This document shows positions 44,931 to 56,323 of a stretch of 64,000 nt of DNA, one piece after another. The stretch's first letter is position 1, and every line of letters starts with the position of its first letter. The DNA comes from Chrysoperla carnea (taxonomy: Eukaryota > Arthropoda > Insecta > Neuroptera > Chrysopidae). Position numbers and translations under genes: made by a program. The notes beneath the pieces were generated by a model. That model made no database searches, was not told the DNA's origin, and saw only the letters and a list, made by a program, of their open reading frames with translations. Where the stretch lies: contig NC_058337.1 in assembly GCF_905475395.1 (NCBI RefSeq), positions 139,879,172 through 139,943,171 of the forward strand, in the 5' to 3' direction.

Positions 44931-45026
44931 CAGATGTAAGCTTTTAGGTGCTCCAACGTTGAAGGTTTGTTGATCCTTCTACATCAAGAGATCTTCAACG
45001 TTATAGCACCTAAAAGTTGACATCTG
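44931..45026. ncRNA. miRNA-like hairpin
   Basis: A 34-base arm starting CAGATGTAAGCTTTTAGGTG pairs with the arm ending at 45026 (CACCTAAAAG within it) at about 30 of 34 positions. The loop is about 28 bases. Size and mismatches spread along the stem fit a pre-miRNA, but a short MITE or a siRNA-producing palindrome would look the same. Confidence 0.35.
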
Positions 45027-45077
45027 GTAAGTTATAGACAAAATCACCCCTTTCCCCAAATTTAAAAGCACCGACTC

Positions 45078-45300
45078 TTAAGAAAACCCCACAAAAAGAA
45101 ATTCAATGGCGTATTCTTGGCTGTACACATGCCTTATCCTATTTTCAAGGCTTCCAGTTTCCTCGAGCTTTTGCTTAATGATGCGATTTGTTCGCTCACT
45201 AGGACGATTCAATTGACCATAATTTTCCCGTAAAAGTTTATCCACAGTTCTTACAGAATTGTTATTTCTAAGTAGAACAAGTGAACAATTTGAACTTTGC
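45078..45300 (-). pseudogene. DUF4817-like helix-turn-helix fragment
   Basis: Minus-strand translation shows NNNSVRTVDKLLRENYGQ, RPSERTNRIIKQKLEETGSL, the pattern of the DUF4817 helix-turn-helix domain that is abundant in insect transposon-derived proteins. It has no ATG, is only about 70 residues long and ends at a TAA at 45080-45078. Transposon remnant. Confidence 0.5.
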
Positions 45301-46929
45301 TTTGAGCTTTACTTTTAAATTATGTAAATTTCATTTAATATCGATTTTATTTCACTTAGTGTGAAAAATTAAATATGCGTTTATGTCAATTAAAAATTGT
45401 AAATAGTGAGTTTGGTAATAGATAATCCACTTAAAATTTATCTATAATTAAACATGTCATTATTTTTAATGTAAATTTGGGATTTGATTTCGATTTGCAT
45501 TTCTATTCGACATAAATTTTTATCATATATATGGAAAAATAGGTTACGATTTAAATTTTTCGATGATACTGATTTGACTTAATTATTTTTTAACTATTTT
45601 GCAAACGTAATTACACAACTAATTATTCACATGTCATATTCAAATTCTAAAATTAAAACTTAAATTTTTTAGTCTGCCAGAATTGTGTGTGTTTTAAGGT
45701 TAATTTATTTGTTGGAAACACAGTGATTTCTCAGAGTGCTATCATAAGAAGTACTAATCTAACCGGCGAAAAAATCCGATTGTTGTATTTTTGGGATCAA
45801 ATTAACCAAATATTCGAGTTTTATCGCAATTGGAAACAAATTTTTGTCTTGATTTCTGGTGATTTTTAAGGAAAAATTTTGTTTTGGAATATGATGAAAC
45901 TCATTATACAAGAAATTTTTACGCATTTTGTTTTGTTTTGTATCCCGTTCAGGACCATTAATTATAATTGATCAGATCAGAATCAAGCCCAACGTTTTAA
46001 AGATGATTAAACTCGCTTTATTATTCATAGCAAACCAGACTTTGATCTTGATTGTGTAATCTTAAGACATTATGTGTTATGTATTACACAATTTAATCCC
46101 CCCGGTATGTATAACTTGATACCTCATACGTCTAAGTGTCTCTGAATTGGAGAAATAATTTGATTAATATGTTGTTGTTGTTGTTTTTTTTTTTTTTTTC
46201 TTTATAAATAAAGACAACAAAATATTTTTTTTAGTATTCGCTACCCAATTAAATCAATTTACAATCAGTCATTGTTTTATGATAGTCCCCTCTATATTCT
46301 AAAGTGACACATACTAATTTCATAGGTATGTGAATTCATAAATCTTTCTATTTTTGCCATTGTTACATCTCTCGAATGAGGCCTCAGATCGAAATTTGGT
46401 AAAGAGCTTTTCCATTTGTCTTGATAAGCTTAATTTACTGGTATAATTTTCTGCTATCAATAACAGAACACCTTGTATAATGTTGATAAAGTGAAAACAT
46501 GTTTTCCTCACGCCCACGCGTGTGTACTAATAACGGAACATATTATGCAACACACTATTAATGTGGGTGTTAAAACCACAGGCAATACTCATTTGATGAA
46601 CCTAAAAATAAAAAATAAAAATTGAAATTTGTGTATGATGATGTTTTTTTGCGATGTAACATTTAAAGTCATCTCCACCGATCGACCACGACCGTACAAC
46701 CATACCGACCATAATATACATGCAATGAACATAACAAACTACGTTATAAACGGGACATTAATTTGATTAAAAATTCATATACGCGTATACTGAAATATTG
46801 AGTTTTTAAATTAGCTTATCAGAAAATATACTCATATGATGTTGGTCTGTTCCAACTGCATCCAGCTACAAATATAATTCACACAATCCTATCATCGCAT
46901 TGTAACCTAATCATGAGGAAGAGACTTTT
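45301..46929. other. Intergenic DNA, no gene seen
   Basis: Contains a T-rich run at about 46175-46200. The frames here are short and unlike any known protein. Confidence 0.5.
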
Positions 46930-47440
46930 TATATCATGTATATGAAATATACCAAGTCCCAAGTTTGTAATGCTTAAAAATAATGATGCTATGAACAAAA
47001 TTTTGGTATAGCTCTTCATAAAATCACCTAATTAGTTCATTATCGGTCGTCTGTCTGTCTATTGTCTGTCCGTCTGTCATCACGATTACTCAAAAATGAA
47101 AAGAGATATCAAGTTGAAATTTTTATAGCGTGCTTAGGACGTAAAAAGTGAGATCGAGTTCGTAAATGAGGTCAATCAACATAGGTCAATTGGGTCTTGT
47201 AAACCGTTAGAGATAGAACAAAAGTTTAAATGTTAAAAATAATCAAAATAAACAACTTTTGTTTGAAACATTTTTTCGTAAATATCACTGTTTACTCGTG
47301 AGGGAGCAAATTAGGCGTACATATTGTAGTATGTAATTATGAGAATAGTTATGTGTGGTATGTATGTATGTGTAATGTGATAGAGTCATCAACACTGGCT
47401 ATGCATGGTATTTCGACAATTAGCTCAGTCAATTGTTTGT
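46930..47440 (+). repeat. Palindrome-ended short repeat, copy 6
   Basis: Plus-strand, full-length, from ATCATGTATATGAAATATACC to the TGCATGGTATTTCGAC segment. It abuts copy 7 in inverted orientation. Confidence 0.85.
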
Positions 47441-47882
47441 TTACCATGCATAGTCAGTGTTGATTTCTTTATCACATGACACATACAAACATGTGACACA
47501 TACATAACTGATAATCAAGTATAGTATATATTATAAAATTTCCGCCTAATTGGCGCCCTCACGGGTAAACGTTGTTAAAAAAAGTTGTTTAATTTTTGAT
47601 AAGGAACATTTTTTACATTTAAACTTTTGTTCTATCTCTAACGGTTTACAAGATGGGTCCTACGGACCCAAGCCCCAATTGACCTATGATGCTCATTTAC
47701 GAACTTGACCTCACTATTTACGTCGGACGGACGGACGGACAACCGGAAATGGACTAATTAGGTGATTTTTTGAACACCTTTACCAAAATTTTTTTCCTAG
47801 CATCATTATTTTTAAGCTTAACAAACTTGGGACTAAACTTAATATACTATGTATATTTCATATATGCATGGCATAATAACGA
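47441..47882 (-). repeat. Palindrome-ended short repeat, copy 7
   Basis: Minus-strand copy facing copy 6; together they make a near 0.95 kb palindrome. The part corresponding to the middle GACGGACGGACGG run is shortened. Confidence 0.85.
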
Positions 47883-48471
47883 CTGTGGGCAGGTAAAACA
47901 GACTTAAACTGATGTGTGTTGGTATGTTGGTATGTATGTTCATACTCTGTTTCTAAAACGTTGATTTGATTTACTTTAATTCTTATTTAAGTGGAATATG
48001 AAATAATTCAATTAAATGGCAAATAGAATATATTTCATGTTAAATAGTCATTTTATTTCGAATTCATTCATTTGATAATACATTGTTTGGGCGGGCGGTA
48101 ACGATAACTAGCTCAATTAATTTAAGTAGGTCGCAAAACAATATTTAAGATGTTTATCCATTTCAATTCAAACGTTTATGCATTTTAATTTGAATGGCTA
48201 TCATGTTATCTATGATAGTTAACCAATTACGCTTACGCTATTAATAATTGGTACCATTTGAAGCCTATATACAATTTTATTTCATATGACATACATTTCT
48301 GACAGTGCTAACAACATTAAGGGTTTGTAAAGAACGGCGCTTGACGTTAATTTAATTTGTTTAGTACTTTTTTTCTCAAATACAACTTGTGCACAATTGC
48401 CAGCCGATGGAAAATATGAAGAATGAATTGTAGGTACAAATAAAAATATAGAAGATCAATCGCCAAAATTT

Positions 48472-48640
48472 ATTATACCATGTATATATGTAATATGCAA
48501 GGTATACTAAGTTTAGTCCCAAGTTTGTAACGCTTAAAATTATTGATGCTACGAACAAAATTTTGGAATAGGTGTTCATAAAATCACCTAATTAGTCCAT
48601 TTTCGGTTGTCCGTCCGTTCGTCCGTCTGCGGACGGACGT
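48472..48640 (+). repeat. Palindrome-ended short repeat, truncated copy 8
   Basis: Only the first 170 bases are present, from TATACCATGTATATATGTAA to the GTCCGTCCGTTCGTCCG run. Confidence 0.8.
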
Positions 48641-50688
48641 TTTGAATTTGGAAACTTGATGAATTGTAATTTCATACTAAGCTCATCCGATAACTGATAT
48701 TTTGAATTCAGTAGAATTTAACTTTTTTAAAGCAAGTGGGTGCTTTGAGCCATTTTTGTGAATTATTAAAGGAGGGGCTGTTTCCCCCTACCTGTCCCTT
48801 TTTGGCGTCACCCATGGAGTAATATCCTCAAGAGCAAAATGCGTAGATTTGAGTAACCGTGTACAATTACTTATATCGTTTTATATCCGGGACATCACTA
48901 AAAAAAGTATAAGATAGTTAAAATAAATTTAATATTGGTTTGTAACACGAAACAAGACTAAGTTATAGTTCGAATGTTGATACAAAGAAAATAGGGTTTG
49001 ATAAAAATTGAAACGAAATTTATAGTTAATTGATATTGCAATGTTGTATTAGGGTGAAATGAACAAGTACTAATAAGAATGGTTGTTAACCGAGATATTC
49101 TCTCGAACTAGATTATTCTAGCCACGAGTTAACCGTACTCAATCTCATATATGTAACAAGTTCAATTCATTCATAAATGTTTACGTGGAAGCGTGAAAAT
49201 TAATTAATCTGAAATAGAAATCTGAATTAAGAGAAAACAATGAAAGCAGTATTTAAATTTTTAATAAATTCGAGTTTTATTCTTTACTAATAAAAAAGAT
49301 TAAATTCAATTTCGTAACCAACATTCTTTCACAATTATTCAAAAAAAAAAATAGTCCATACAAAGGCAAAGAACAGAATTATATATACAAGTGACTTGAT
49401 TCGACAAATTGCGTACCGCATTCAACAAGTTCAAAAATAGTGAAGTAAAAAAAACAAAAACATATTACAATGAATGCATACCACATTTTGTCAAACCAAG
49501 CGACCATTTTAGTTTATACAAAATGATATAGTCCCTATAAAGGAGAGTTAATCATATTTTAAAAGGATTAAAAATAATCCTAAGTTTACTCAATAAACTC
49601 TATAAAATATTAAATATTAATGACATAGTCAAAAATACAAAATGATATCGTCTCTGTAAAGAGAGTTAACCATATATTAAATGGATTAGAAGAATCCAAA
49701 AAGTTTACTTAATAATCTTTAAAAAAAGAATAAATATATAAATGACATAGTCTAAAATAATGAGTTAGTCATATATAAAAGAAACAAAATGTTTCAAAAA
49801 AAAAATTAGCAAGGATGATTTATGCAACAACAAAAAAAATAATTAGTTACAAATTTCTCATTTAGAAAAAACAATATAACAACAAAAAAGGTTCATGTTA
49901 AACTATGTTCTGGAGTGTTAAATTCATCACACACCAAGAACACATGAACTTCCCAAAAAAGTTACATAAATCATTCCAATACTATATAAAATAACATTTT
50001 TATATCATCTATCTAAAGTTGCTTACAATTCAATAAAATAATCTTATTTGATTGTCATTTAGCACTTAGATTGAATTAAAAGAACAAGTATCAAATTTAT
50101 TAAAGAAATAAGATAAAGTTCAAAATGAAATTAAAATATTTAATGCATGTTTTTTATTTCTCACCACAACATTTTGAAATTGAATATTAAATTAAATGAC
50201 TTTTATACATATCCTTGTTGCTCGAAGAAAGATGTATATATATTTTTCTTTATTCCATGTTGTTGAGTGTTAAATTGAAGTCGTCCTTTGATTTGGTTCT
50301 GCGTACACACACTGCCCGTATGACACACAGTGACTAGCTTTTATATATGAATTTAAATAGCTGTTTCTATAATTTATATGTTAGCTATGTATACATCTTT
50401 CCTTGTCCAACAATTACTTGTTTTTTTCTTTTTTATGAAAAATTCATACATACAAAAATACTGTAAGTATTTTTAATATTTCAGAAATTAAAAATGAAAA
50501 TAGAAAATATTAATATTTTTCATACATATCATTATAAGGATTTTTTTAAGAAAATTAATTTAACTTATATATATATTTATCTGACATCTGTGCATCGGTA
50601 AAGTAATTATTAAACTAATGATTGGAGTCTTAGCTAAAAGTAATATTTGATTGTGTTTCACTCACCACCTCTAAAAAAAAAGTTCATC
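48641..50688. other. AT-rich DNA downstream of a Gypsy pol, no gene seen
   Basis: 2 kb with no coding frame. The part nearest 50688 is probably the 3' flank of the minus-strand Gypsy. TGTTGAGTGTTAAATT (about 50260) and TGTTCTGGAGTGTTAAATT (about 49906) are related, but I could not delimit an LTR. Confidence 0.4.
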
Positions 50689-52745
50689 TTATAACACTTC
50701 AGCACGTTTCAAGTGTGTGACATGTGTTCTAGTTAATTCGTTAGTTTTTGGATCAATTAATTCTACACTAACTGGAGTTGTAAAACGGACGATTCTTTTA
50801 ACATCGCTGAATCGAGGTGAAAATTTTCTGTCTTCGTTGATGTTTGATGCTGTAGGTGGTAGTCTAACCCGTACAAGTTGATTAACGTGGAATTTAACAT
50901 CAGTTGGAGCTTGATGTTGTCGTGCTTTTCGCATTACAGTAGCTTTATGCAGTGCCTGCTGGACCATATCCACACTAGGAGGTTTTTCCATAGCCAAAAT
51001 ATCGGTGGTATTTAGTAATAAATCCAATGGTTGACTCCAAGTTCGACCCAAAAAAACTGCTGCTGGTGAAGCTTTAATAATTGAGTGATATGTCGAATTG
51101 TAATTGAATATTATAAATGGCAATATTTTATTCCAGTCCTTATGTTTCATTTGGTATTGTTTGATTACGCAGGTTAAATTTATTTTTATATTTCTGTTTA
51201 TTCTTTCTGTGATATTACCTTGAGGACGGTAAGGCGAGGTATAACCAATGCGAATTCCATTTAATAATAAAAATTGTGTATATTTATTAGACTTGAAGCT
51301 TTTAGCATTATCGCTAATTAAAACTTTTGGAAATCCAAATACCATGAAGAGTTGATGTAAAATTTTAATTACCACTGCTGACGTTGCTTTCCTAGTGGGG
51401 TAGGCCCAACAAAACTTGCTATAAGCATCTGTAATAACAAAAATATATTTGAAGCCATTATCTGCAGAAGGTATTAGGGGTCCAATAAAGTCCACATATA
51501 GTTTGTTATATATACTTTTTTCACTAATTGATGCATCAGGTGCTGAGATTTTATAGTTTATTGGTTTACAGGTAGCACAAACACTACACTTTTTAACATA
51601 ATCTACAGTTTTTTTATATAAGTCAGGATATGTAAATCTTTTGGCTATCTCACGATATGTTTTCGTGACGCCTGAATGACATCCAAATACTGAGGAATGA
51701 AAGTAATCTAATACATAGTCCAATAAAGAATCTGTGAGAACAATACGTTTATTTCTATTGCGCCCAACAAAACGAACTAATAAGCCATCGCGAATTGCAA
51801 AATTTTGTACATTTGAACCTGATTTAATTAATTGGTAAATGTGTCTACAATCTGGAGAAGCTTTTTGTTCCTTTTTTATAGATAAAAAACCTTTGGGGTC
51901 AGTTAATATCTGATTAAGAAGTGTAATTGGTTCTATGTTTTTTGATTGAATATTTTCCTCAATATTTGTTTCATTTTCACAAAATAATCTACTTAAACAA
52001 TCGGCTACTACATTTTCTGTGCCTCTAATATGTTCTGTTGTAAAATTAAATTTCGAGATAGTTAATAACCATCTGGAAAGTTTATTAAAACGTTGTGGTG
52101 TATTAAATAAATACACCAAAGCGTTGCAATCAGTACGTAATATAAATTTTCGATCTAAAAGGTAGTCTTTAAATGTATTTAATGCATGTAAAACAGCCAA
52201 TAATTCCAGTTGGTATACTGGGTATTTTGATTCTGCTGGATTAAGTTTTCGCGAACAGTATTCAATTGGATGTAGTTTGTTTTCAAATTTTTGCATTAGA
52301 CAAGCACCTACACCTATAGAACTTGCATCTGTAGTTACTATGAAAGGATGTTTGTCATCAAAAATAGGGAATCGTAAAATTGGTGCCGTAGTGAGCACTG
52401 TTTTAAGTTTATTAATAGCATCCACATGTGTTTGCGTTATAATGAATTTAGCATCTTTCTTTTTTAAGGCATTTAAAGGTGCCACTATAGTACTAAAATT
52501 CTGTATATATCTAGCGAAGAAGGCTGCCATTCCAAGAAATGATTGTAATTCCTTAAGGTTTTTAGGAATAGGCATAGTTCTAATTGCTTCTACTTTTTCA
52601 GGATTAGGTATCCTACCTTCGGAAGAAATTACGTGTCCTAAGATTTTCAAGCGTTGCATAAAAAATTTTGCTTTATTAGGATTAATAGTTAGTTAAATAC
52701 CTTGGTCAGATGCTCTTTCAAATTGACGAGAAGTGGATAAATTTT
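50689..52745 (-). pseudogene. pol: Ty3/Gypsy pol, 5'-truncated: RT thumb, RNase H, integrase
   Basis: 656 continuous codons from 52659, with the homology extending upstream past a TAA at 52696-52694 to about 52745, where it breaks off. RT catalytic parts are gone; LGMAAFFARYI is the thumb. RNase H has TTDASSIGVGA, YQLELLAVL and LRTDCNAL. The integrase zinc finger follows (HSSVFGCH, then CSVCATC), then the DDE core with D in LYVDFIGPL, D in LISDNAKSF and E in NITERINRN. A C-terminal part has the VRLPP/FSPRFS region. RNase H and integrase have no stop codons. Confidence 0.85.
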
Positions 52746-53110
52746 ATGTCCCTATGATAGTTAGCTTATTTACAATAAAAGAATTACATAATAATTCATA
52801 CTGATGATGACTACTTGGTAGTCGAAATACAAAATTTAGATTTATATAATACAAAAAATTGACCTATGAAATTGGAGCAAAAATCGAAATTTATTTAATG
52901 AAACCCATAATTTACAAAATTTTTTTGTCAAGATCATATTCAACGCATTTTGTTATATAAAAATAGTCAATAAACTAGCCTCTTTCAATTTCTAACGGAA
53001 ATTCCTAATTTTAACTCAAGCACAAACATACCATCGAACACAGAAATATAGATTATAATATGTTTTTCAATTCAATGAAAAATATACATTTTTATACTAC
53101 ATACATTTAT
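52746..53110. other. Spacer, no gene seen
   Basis: AT-rich. AATAAA for the small minus-strand frame lies at its right edge (about 53098-53105, minus strand). Confidence 0.5.
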
Positions 53111-53314
53111 TTACAATGAAACCAGGATGAGTGAGAAACGGCAATAACTGGAAATCATATGCTTAGGTCCCAACACTTTGGCACCTCTGTGAGTAGGACG
53201 AAGCAAGCCTCTATAATTGGGATTCGTTCTTTCGATTTTATCATCATAGCTACCTCCATAACTGAAACAGCGAGTGCTTTTTATATGCAATATCCTCTGT
53301 AACTGAGATAACAT
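53111..53314 (-). CDS. Small protein with mitochondrial-type leader, possible host gene
   Basis: 67 residues from an ATG at 53314. The first 20 (MLSQLQRILHIKSTRCFSYG) are basic, amphipathic and free of acidic residues, as in mitochondrial presequences. The next part, IERTNPNYRGLLRPTHRGAK, looks like a real protein. The stop is followed within a few bases by AATAAA on the minus strand, so a short 3' end is possible. I do not recognise it. It could be a single-exon host gene, an exon, or a processed pseudogene; nothing else nearby supports a host gene. Confidence 0.35.
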   Translation of the reverse strand: MLSQLQRILHIKSTRCFSYGGSYDDKIERTNPNYRGLLRPTHRGAKVLGPKHMISSYCRFSLILVSL

Positions 53315-53383
53315 CGTTTTGTCTGTTGGTCTACTAGTAGAAGAGTCAAGTCACTCCTGGGCCAGTTTGACCTCAAGTAACCC

Positions 53384-53995
53384 CACTTTGATGGTACACT
53401 TTTCAAAAAAGGGCAAACCTAGGTGAATGTTGGAAACCTCGGTTGAATGCGAAGTTGGAGGGGATAGATGACGTCATTGACCAATAGTAAATCAAGATGG
53501 CGTTGGGAGGTGTGGTGGGGCGTGGCTGACAGAGCGTTAGTGTGTTTCTTGGTGGAAGTGGGGCTTAAAGTGGTGGGCGTGGTTGACAGGAGTGTGTTTC
53601 TTGGAAGTGGGGGTTAAAGGGGGCGGGAATTGGACGTTAGATAATCGAGCCCACTTTCAACCCAGTTGGATGGTACACTTTTCCAAAAAGGGCAAACCTC
53701 GGTTGAATGCGAAGTTGGAGGGGGGACGTCATTGGGTTAGACCAATAGTAGCGCTGTAAAAATCAAGATGGCGTTGGGAGGTGTGGTGTTGGGGAATAAT
53801 GGCTGCCTAAGCATTGATGACGTCATTGGCTTTGACCAATAGTAGCGCTGTAAAAATCAAGATGGCGTCGGGAGGTGTGGTTGAATTGGTGTGGAGGAAT
53901 GGCTGCCTAAGCATAAACGGGGAATTACCAGGTGACGTCATTGGCTTTGACCAATAGTGGCGCTGTAGTCGGCGGAGAGTGAATGGAGTGAACGG
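53384..53995. repeat. GC-rich array with CRE, CCAAT and YY1-like motifs
   Basis: Much richer in GC than everything around it. Repeated blocks are GACGTCATTG (about 53470, 53726, 53818, 53934; three of them preceded by T to give TGACGTCA), GACCAATAGT, AATCAAGATGGCG, GGGAGGTGTGGT and TGGTACACTTTTC. It directly precedes the visible left end of Polinton 2 and may lie inside or outside that element. Confidence 0.7.
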
Positions 53996-54015
53996 GGGGG
54001 CGGGACGTTGACATT

Positions 54016-54646
54016 AGTCAGCAATTTTCAAGAATATGTTAATTTGACCTTGAAAAATATTGTAATTTGACACTTTAAATATACATGATAAAATTCAAGA
54101 TACGTGACCGGATGTTAATATTTTTTTTTTATTGAGTCAGCGATGTAATATGACACTTGAAATTTACATAATAAAAATACATGTTCAAACTTGTTTGAAT
54201 GGACTTTGATCTTAAAATAATTTTACACGTGTCAGCAATTTTCAAGAATATGTTGAAATAGATTTGACCTTGAAAAATATGATATCATCATCTTGTAACA
54301 AGTTCAAACTTGTTTGAAATAATTTTACATGTGTCAAAACACGTGACCGGATGTTAATATTTTTTTATGATTAAGCAATGTAATATGACACTTGAAATTT
54401 ACATAATAAAAATACATGTTCAAACTTGTTTGAATGGACTTTGATCTTAAAATAATTTTACACGTGTCAGCTATTCTCAAGAATATGTTGAAATAGATTT
54501 GACCTTGAAAAATATGATATCATCATCCTGTTACAAGTTCAAACTTGTTTGAATAAAAATACATGTTCAAACTTGTTTGAACATGTTTAAACTTGTTTGA
54601 ATCGCATTAGATCTTAAAATAATTTTACACGTGTTATGAGATTAGA
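54016..54646 (+). repeat. Polinton 2 left terminal inverted repeat, internally iterated
   Basis: Built from about three units of 215-235 bases, each with CAGC(A/T)ATT(T/C)(T/C)CAAGAATATG, ACACGTG(T/A) and TTCAAACTTGTTTGAA-like palindromes. It matches the reverse complement of the right end nearly perfectly up to ATTAGA at 54646. Confidence 0.85.
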
Positions 54647-54783
54647 ATAAAGGTTTTATTTAATAAAAATCTTATAAATATTTTTTTTGTATTTATTAAT
54701 GATTAAAATTTACATTTTAAAAAAAATTTACAGAAAAAAATTATTATTATGAATCTGAAAAAACACACAAAGTATTGGTGACA

Positions 54784-55467
54784 CTACAGTTCAATAAATT
54801 CATCAAATCCATTCCTATAACGACCTGCATTCATAGAGAAATTTTTCATTATTACAACAAATCCATTTGGTGAACTCCAACAATGTCGACATAAATCATG
54901 AAATTTTTGAAAATTCATATCAGAGCCAACATGATCGTAGAATATGTGTTTTAGATTCATTTCGTCCGTTTTGAATAACACCAAGCAATTAACATTGTCC
55001 CTTATGTTATGCTTTGGAACACGTGCGTAGCTCTGACATAGGTAGAAACAATCAATTTTTCGATGACGACCCATACTAAAGTATTCTCTAATTCTCTGTT
55101 GTGAATGACAGCTCACATCATCAAAAATGAAAAGACTTTTTTCTCGAGCTTCATTCGGACTAAGAATTTCACTAGTATCACTAAATGGAAAATATCCAAC
55201 CCCTTCCACTAATTTTAAAGTCTCTTCTAGTAATTGATATTTCGGTTGGTAAAGAGATTTACTGTACACATAAATGTTTTCAAAGCGTAAACCGTTTTCA
55301 TCATAAATTAAATTCAACATAACATTGGTTTTACCACAACCACTAGGGCCACATATTATTGTTCGTAGTGAATCTGAAAATAGAGGACCATGATATGTTT
55401 GTGTATCTGTATTTTCTGGTATTAAATTTTCAACACTCAGAGCGGGTTGTTGTTTATGAAAACGCAT
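54784..55467 (-). CDS. Genome-packaging ATPase (FtsK/HerA type)
   Basis: P-loop ATPase that would drive DNA into the capsid. Walker A is CGPSGCGKTN, Walker B is KSLFIFDDVS, followed by YFSMGRHRKIDCFYLCQSY with the sensor Gln, and a Cys/His-containing end (CRHCWSSPNGF). The frame is open from 55506, but alignment with the Polinton 1 copy (30296-30988) favours the ATG at 55467, which begins MRFHKQQPAL. It is intact and lies only about 140 bases from the left TIR, exactly where Polinton 1 would go on into DUF8207-like, integrase and PolB genes. Confidence 0.85.
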   Translation of the reverse strand: MRFHKQQPALSVENLIPENTDTQTYHGPLFSDSLRTIICGPSGCGKTNVMLNLIYDENGLRFENIYVYSKSLYQPKYQLLEETLKLVEGVGYFPFSDTSEILSPNEAREKSLFIFDDVSCHSQQRIREYFSMGRHRKIDCFYLCQSYARVPKHNIRDNVNCLVLFKTDEMNLKHIFYDHVGSDMNFQKFHDLCRHCWSSPNGFVVIMKNFSMNAGRYRNGFDEFIEL

Positions 55468-55558
55468 TTTTAATGTAACTAAGACTAAAATTTCAATACA
55501 ACCCATTTTATAAACATTTAAATATATGTGAACTTAATTGTTTAAATCATTTAGTAGT
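55468..55558. promoter_or_regulatory. Divergent promoter between ATPase and phospholipase-like genes
   Basis: 91 bases separate the two ATGs. TTTAAATATATG (about 55518) is a TATA-like candidate for the plus-strand virion gene cluster. Confidence 0.4.
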
Positions 55559-56323
55559 ATGTCACATCAGAAGCAACAACACAAAGGAAGAGGTATTGTT
55601 AACACACTTATAAATAAATTACCGTTTGAGTTACACATACCAACTTATCAATATTGTGGACCTGGAACTAAGCTGGCAGAACGATTAGCGCGTGGTGATA
55701 AACCAAAAAACGCATTGGATCAGGCTTGTATGGTACATGATATAGCATATTCAAAAAGTAAAGACTTAAAGGAGCGTCATCTAGCAGATAAACAATTAGC
55801 TGAAGCCGCTTGGAAACGTGCCAAAGCATCTGATTCAACAATTGGTGAAAAAGCATCCGCTTTATTCGTTACAGGCGCCATGAAGACAAAAACTTCACTT
55901 GGTATGGGATTAAAAAAGAAAAAGACGAAAAAGACAAAGAAAACTATAAACTTTACAGCATCAGTGCGAAAGGCACGAAATGCATTGAAAAAATCACAAC
56001 CAACGGACTTAAAAGCAGCTGTAAAAATAGCAAAAGCAGCCGTGCGAGGTCAACGTATTAAAGCACCCACACGTGTAATACCAGTTCCAAAGTCTGGTGG
56101 TGTACTTCCATTAATTCCAATATTCGCAGGACTCTCTGCTTTAGGTGCTTTGGCTGGTGGAGCGTCGGGTATTGCTAAAGCCGTTACAAATTATAAAAGT
56201 GCTCGTGATCAACTTAATGAGAGTCAAAGACACAACAAAACAATGGAAGCTATAGCAATGGGTAAAGGCTTGTATTTAAGACCGTACAACAAAGGCATGG
56301 GATTATATTTAGCAAAAAACTAA
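55559..56323 (+). CDS. Virion phospholipase A2-like protein
   Basis: 254 residues from the ATG at 55559; the frame is open upstream through a TTG but has no earlier ATG. Calcium loop YQYCGPGTKL near residue 29, catalytic pair in QACMVHDIAYS near residue 55. Lys-rich middle, a hydrophobic Gly/Ala stretch (LIPIFAGLSALGALAGG), and a C-terminus with two similar pieces, GKGLYLRPY and GMGLYLAKN, which might be sites for the element's own protease. By analogy with parvovirus VP1 it would help the particle cross membranes. It ends in GCA AAA AAC TAA, a slippery sequence leading into the protease frame. Confidence 0.75.
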   Translation: MSHQKQQHKGRGIVNTLINKLPFELHIPTYQYCGPGTKLAERLARGDKPKNALDQACMVHDIAYSKSKDLKERHLADKQLAEAAWKRAKASDSTIGEKASALFVTGAMKTKTSLGMGLKKKKTKKTKKTINFTASVRKARNALKKSQPTDLKAAVKIAKAAVRGQRIKAPTRVIPVPKSGGVLPLIPIFAGLSALGALAGGASGIAKAVTNYKSARDQLNESQRHNKTMEAIAMGKGLYLRPYNKGMGLYLAKN

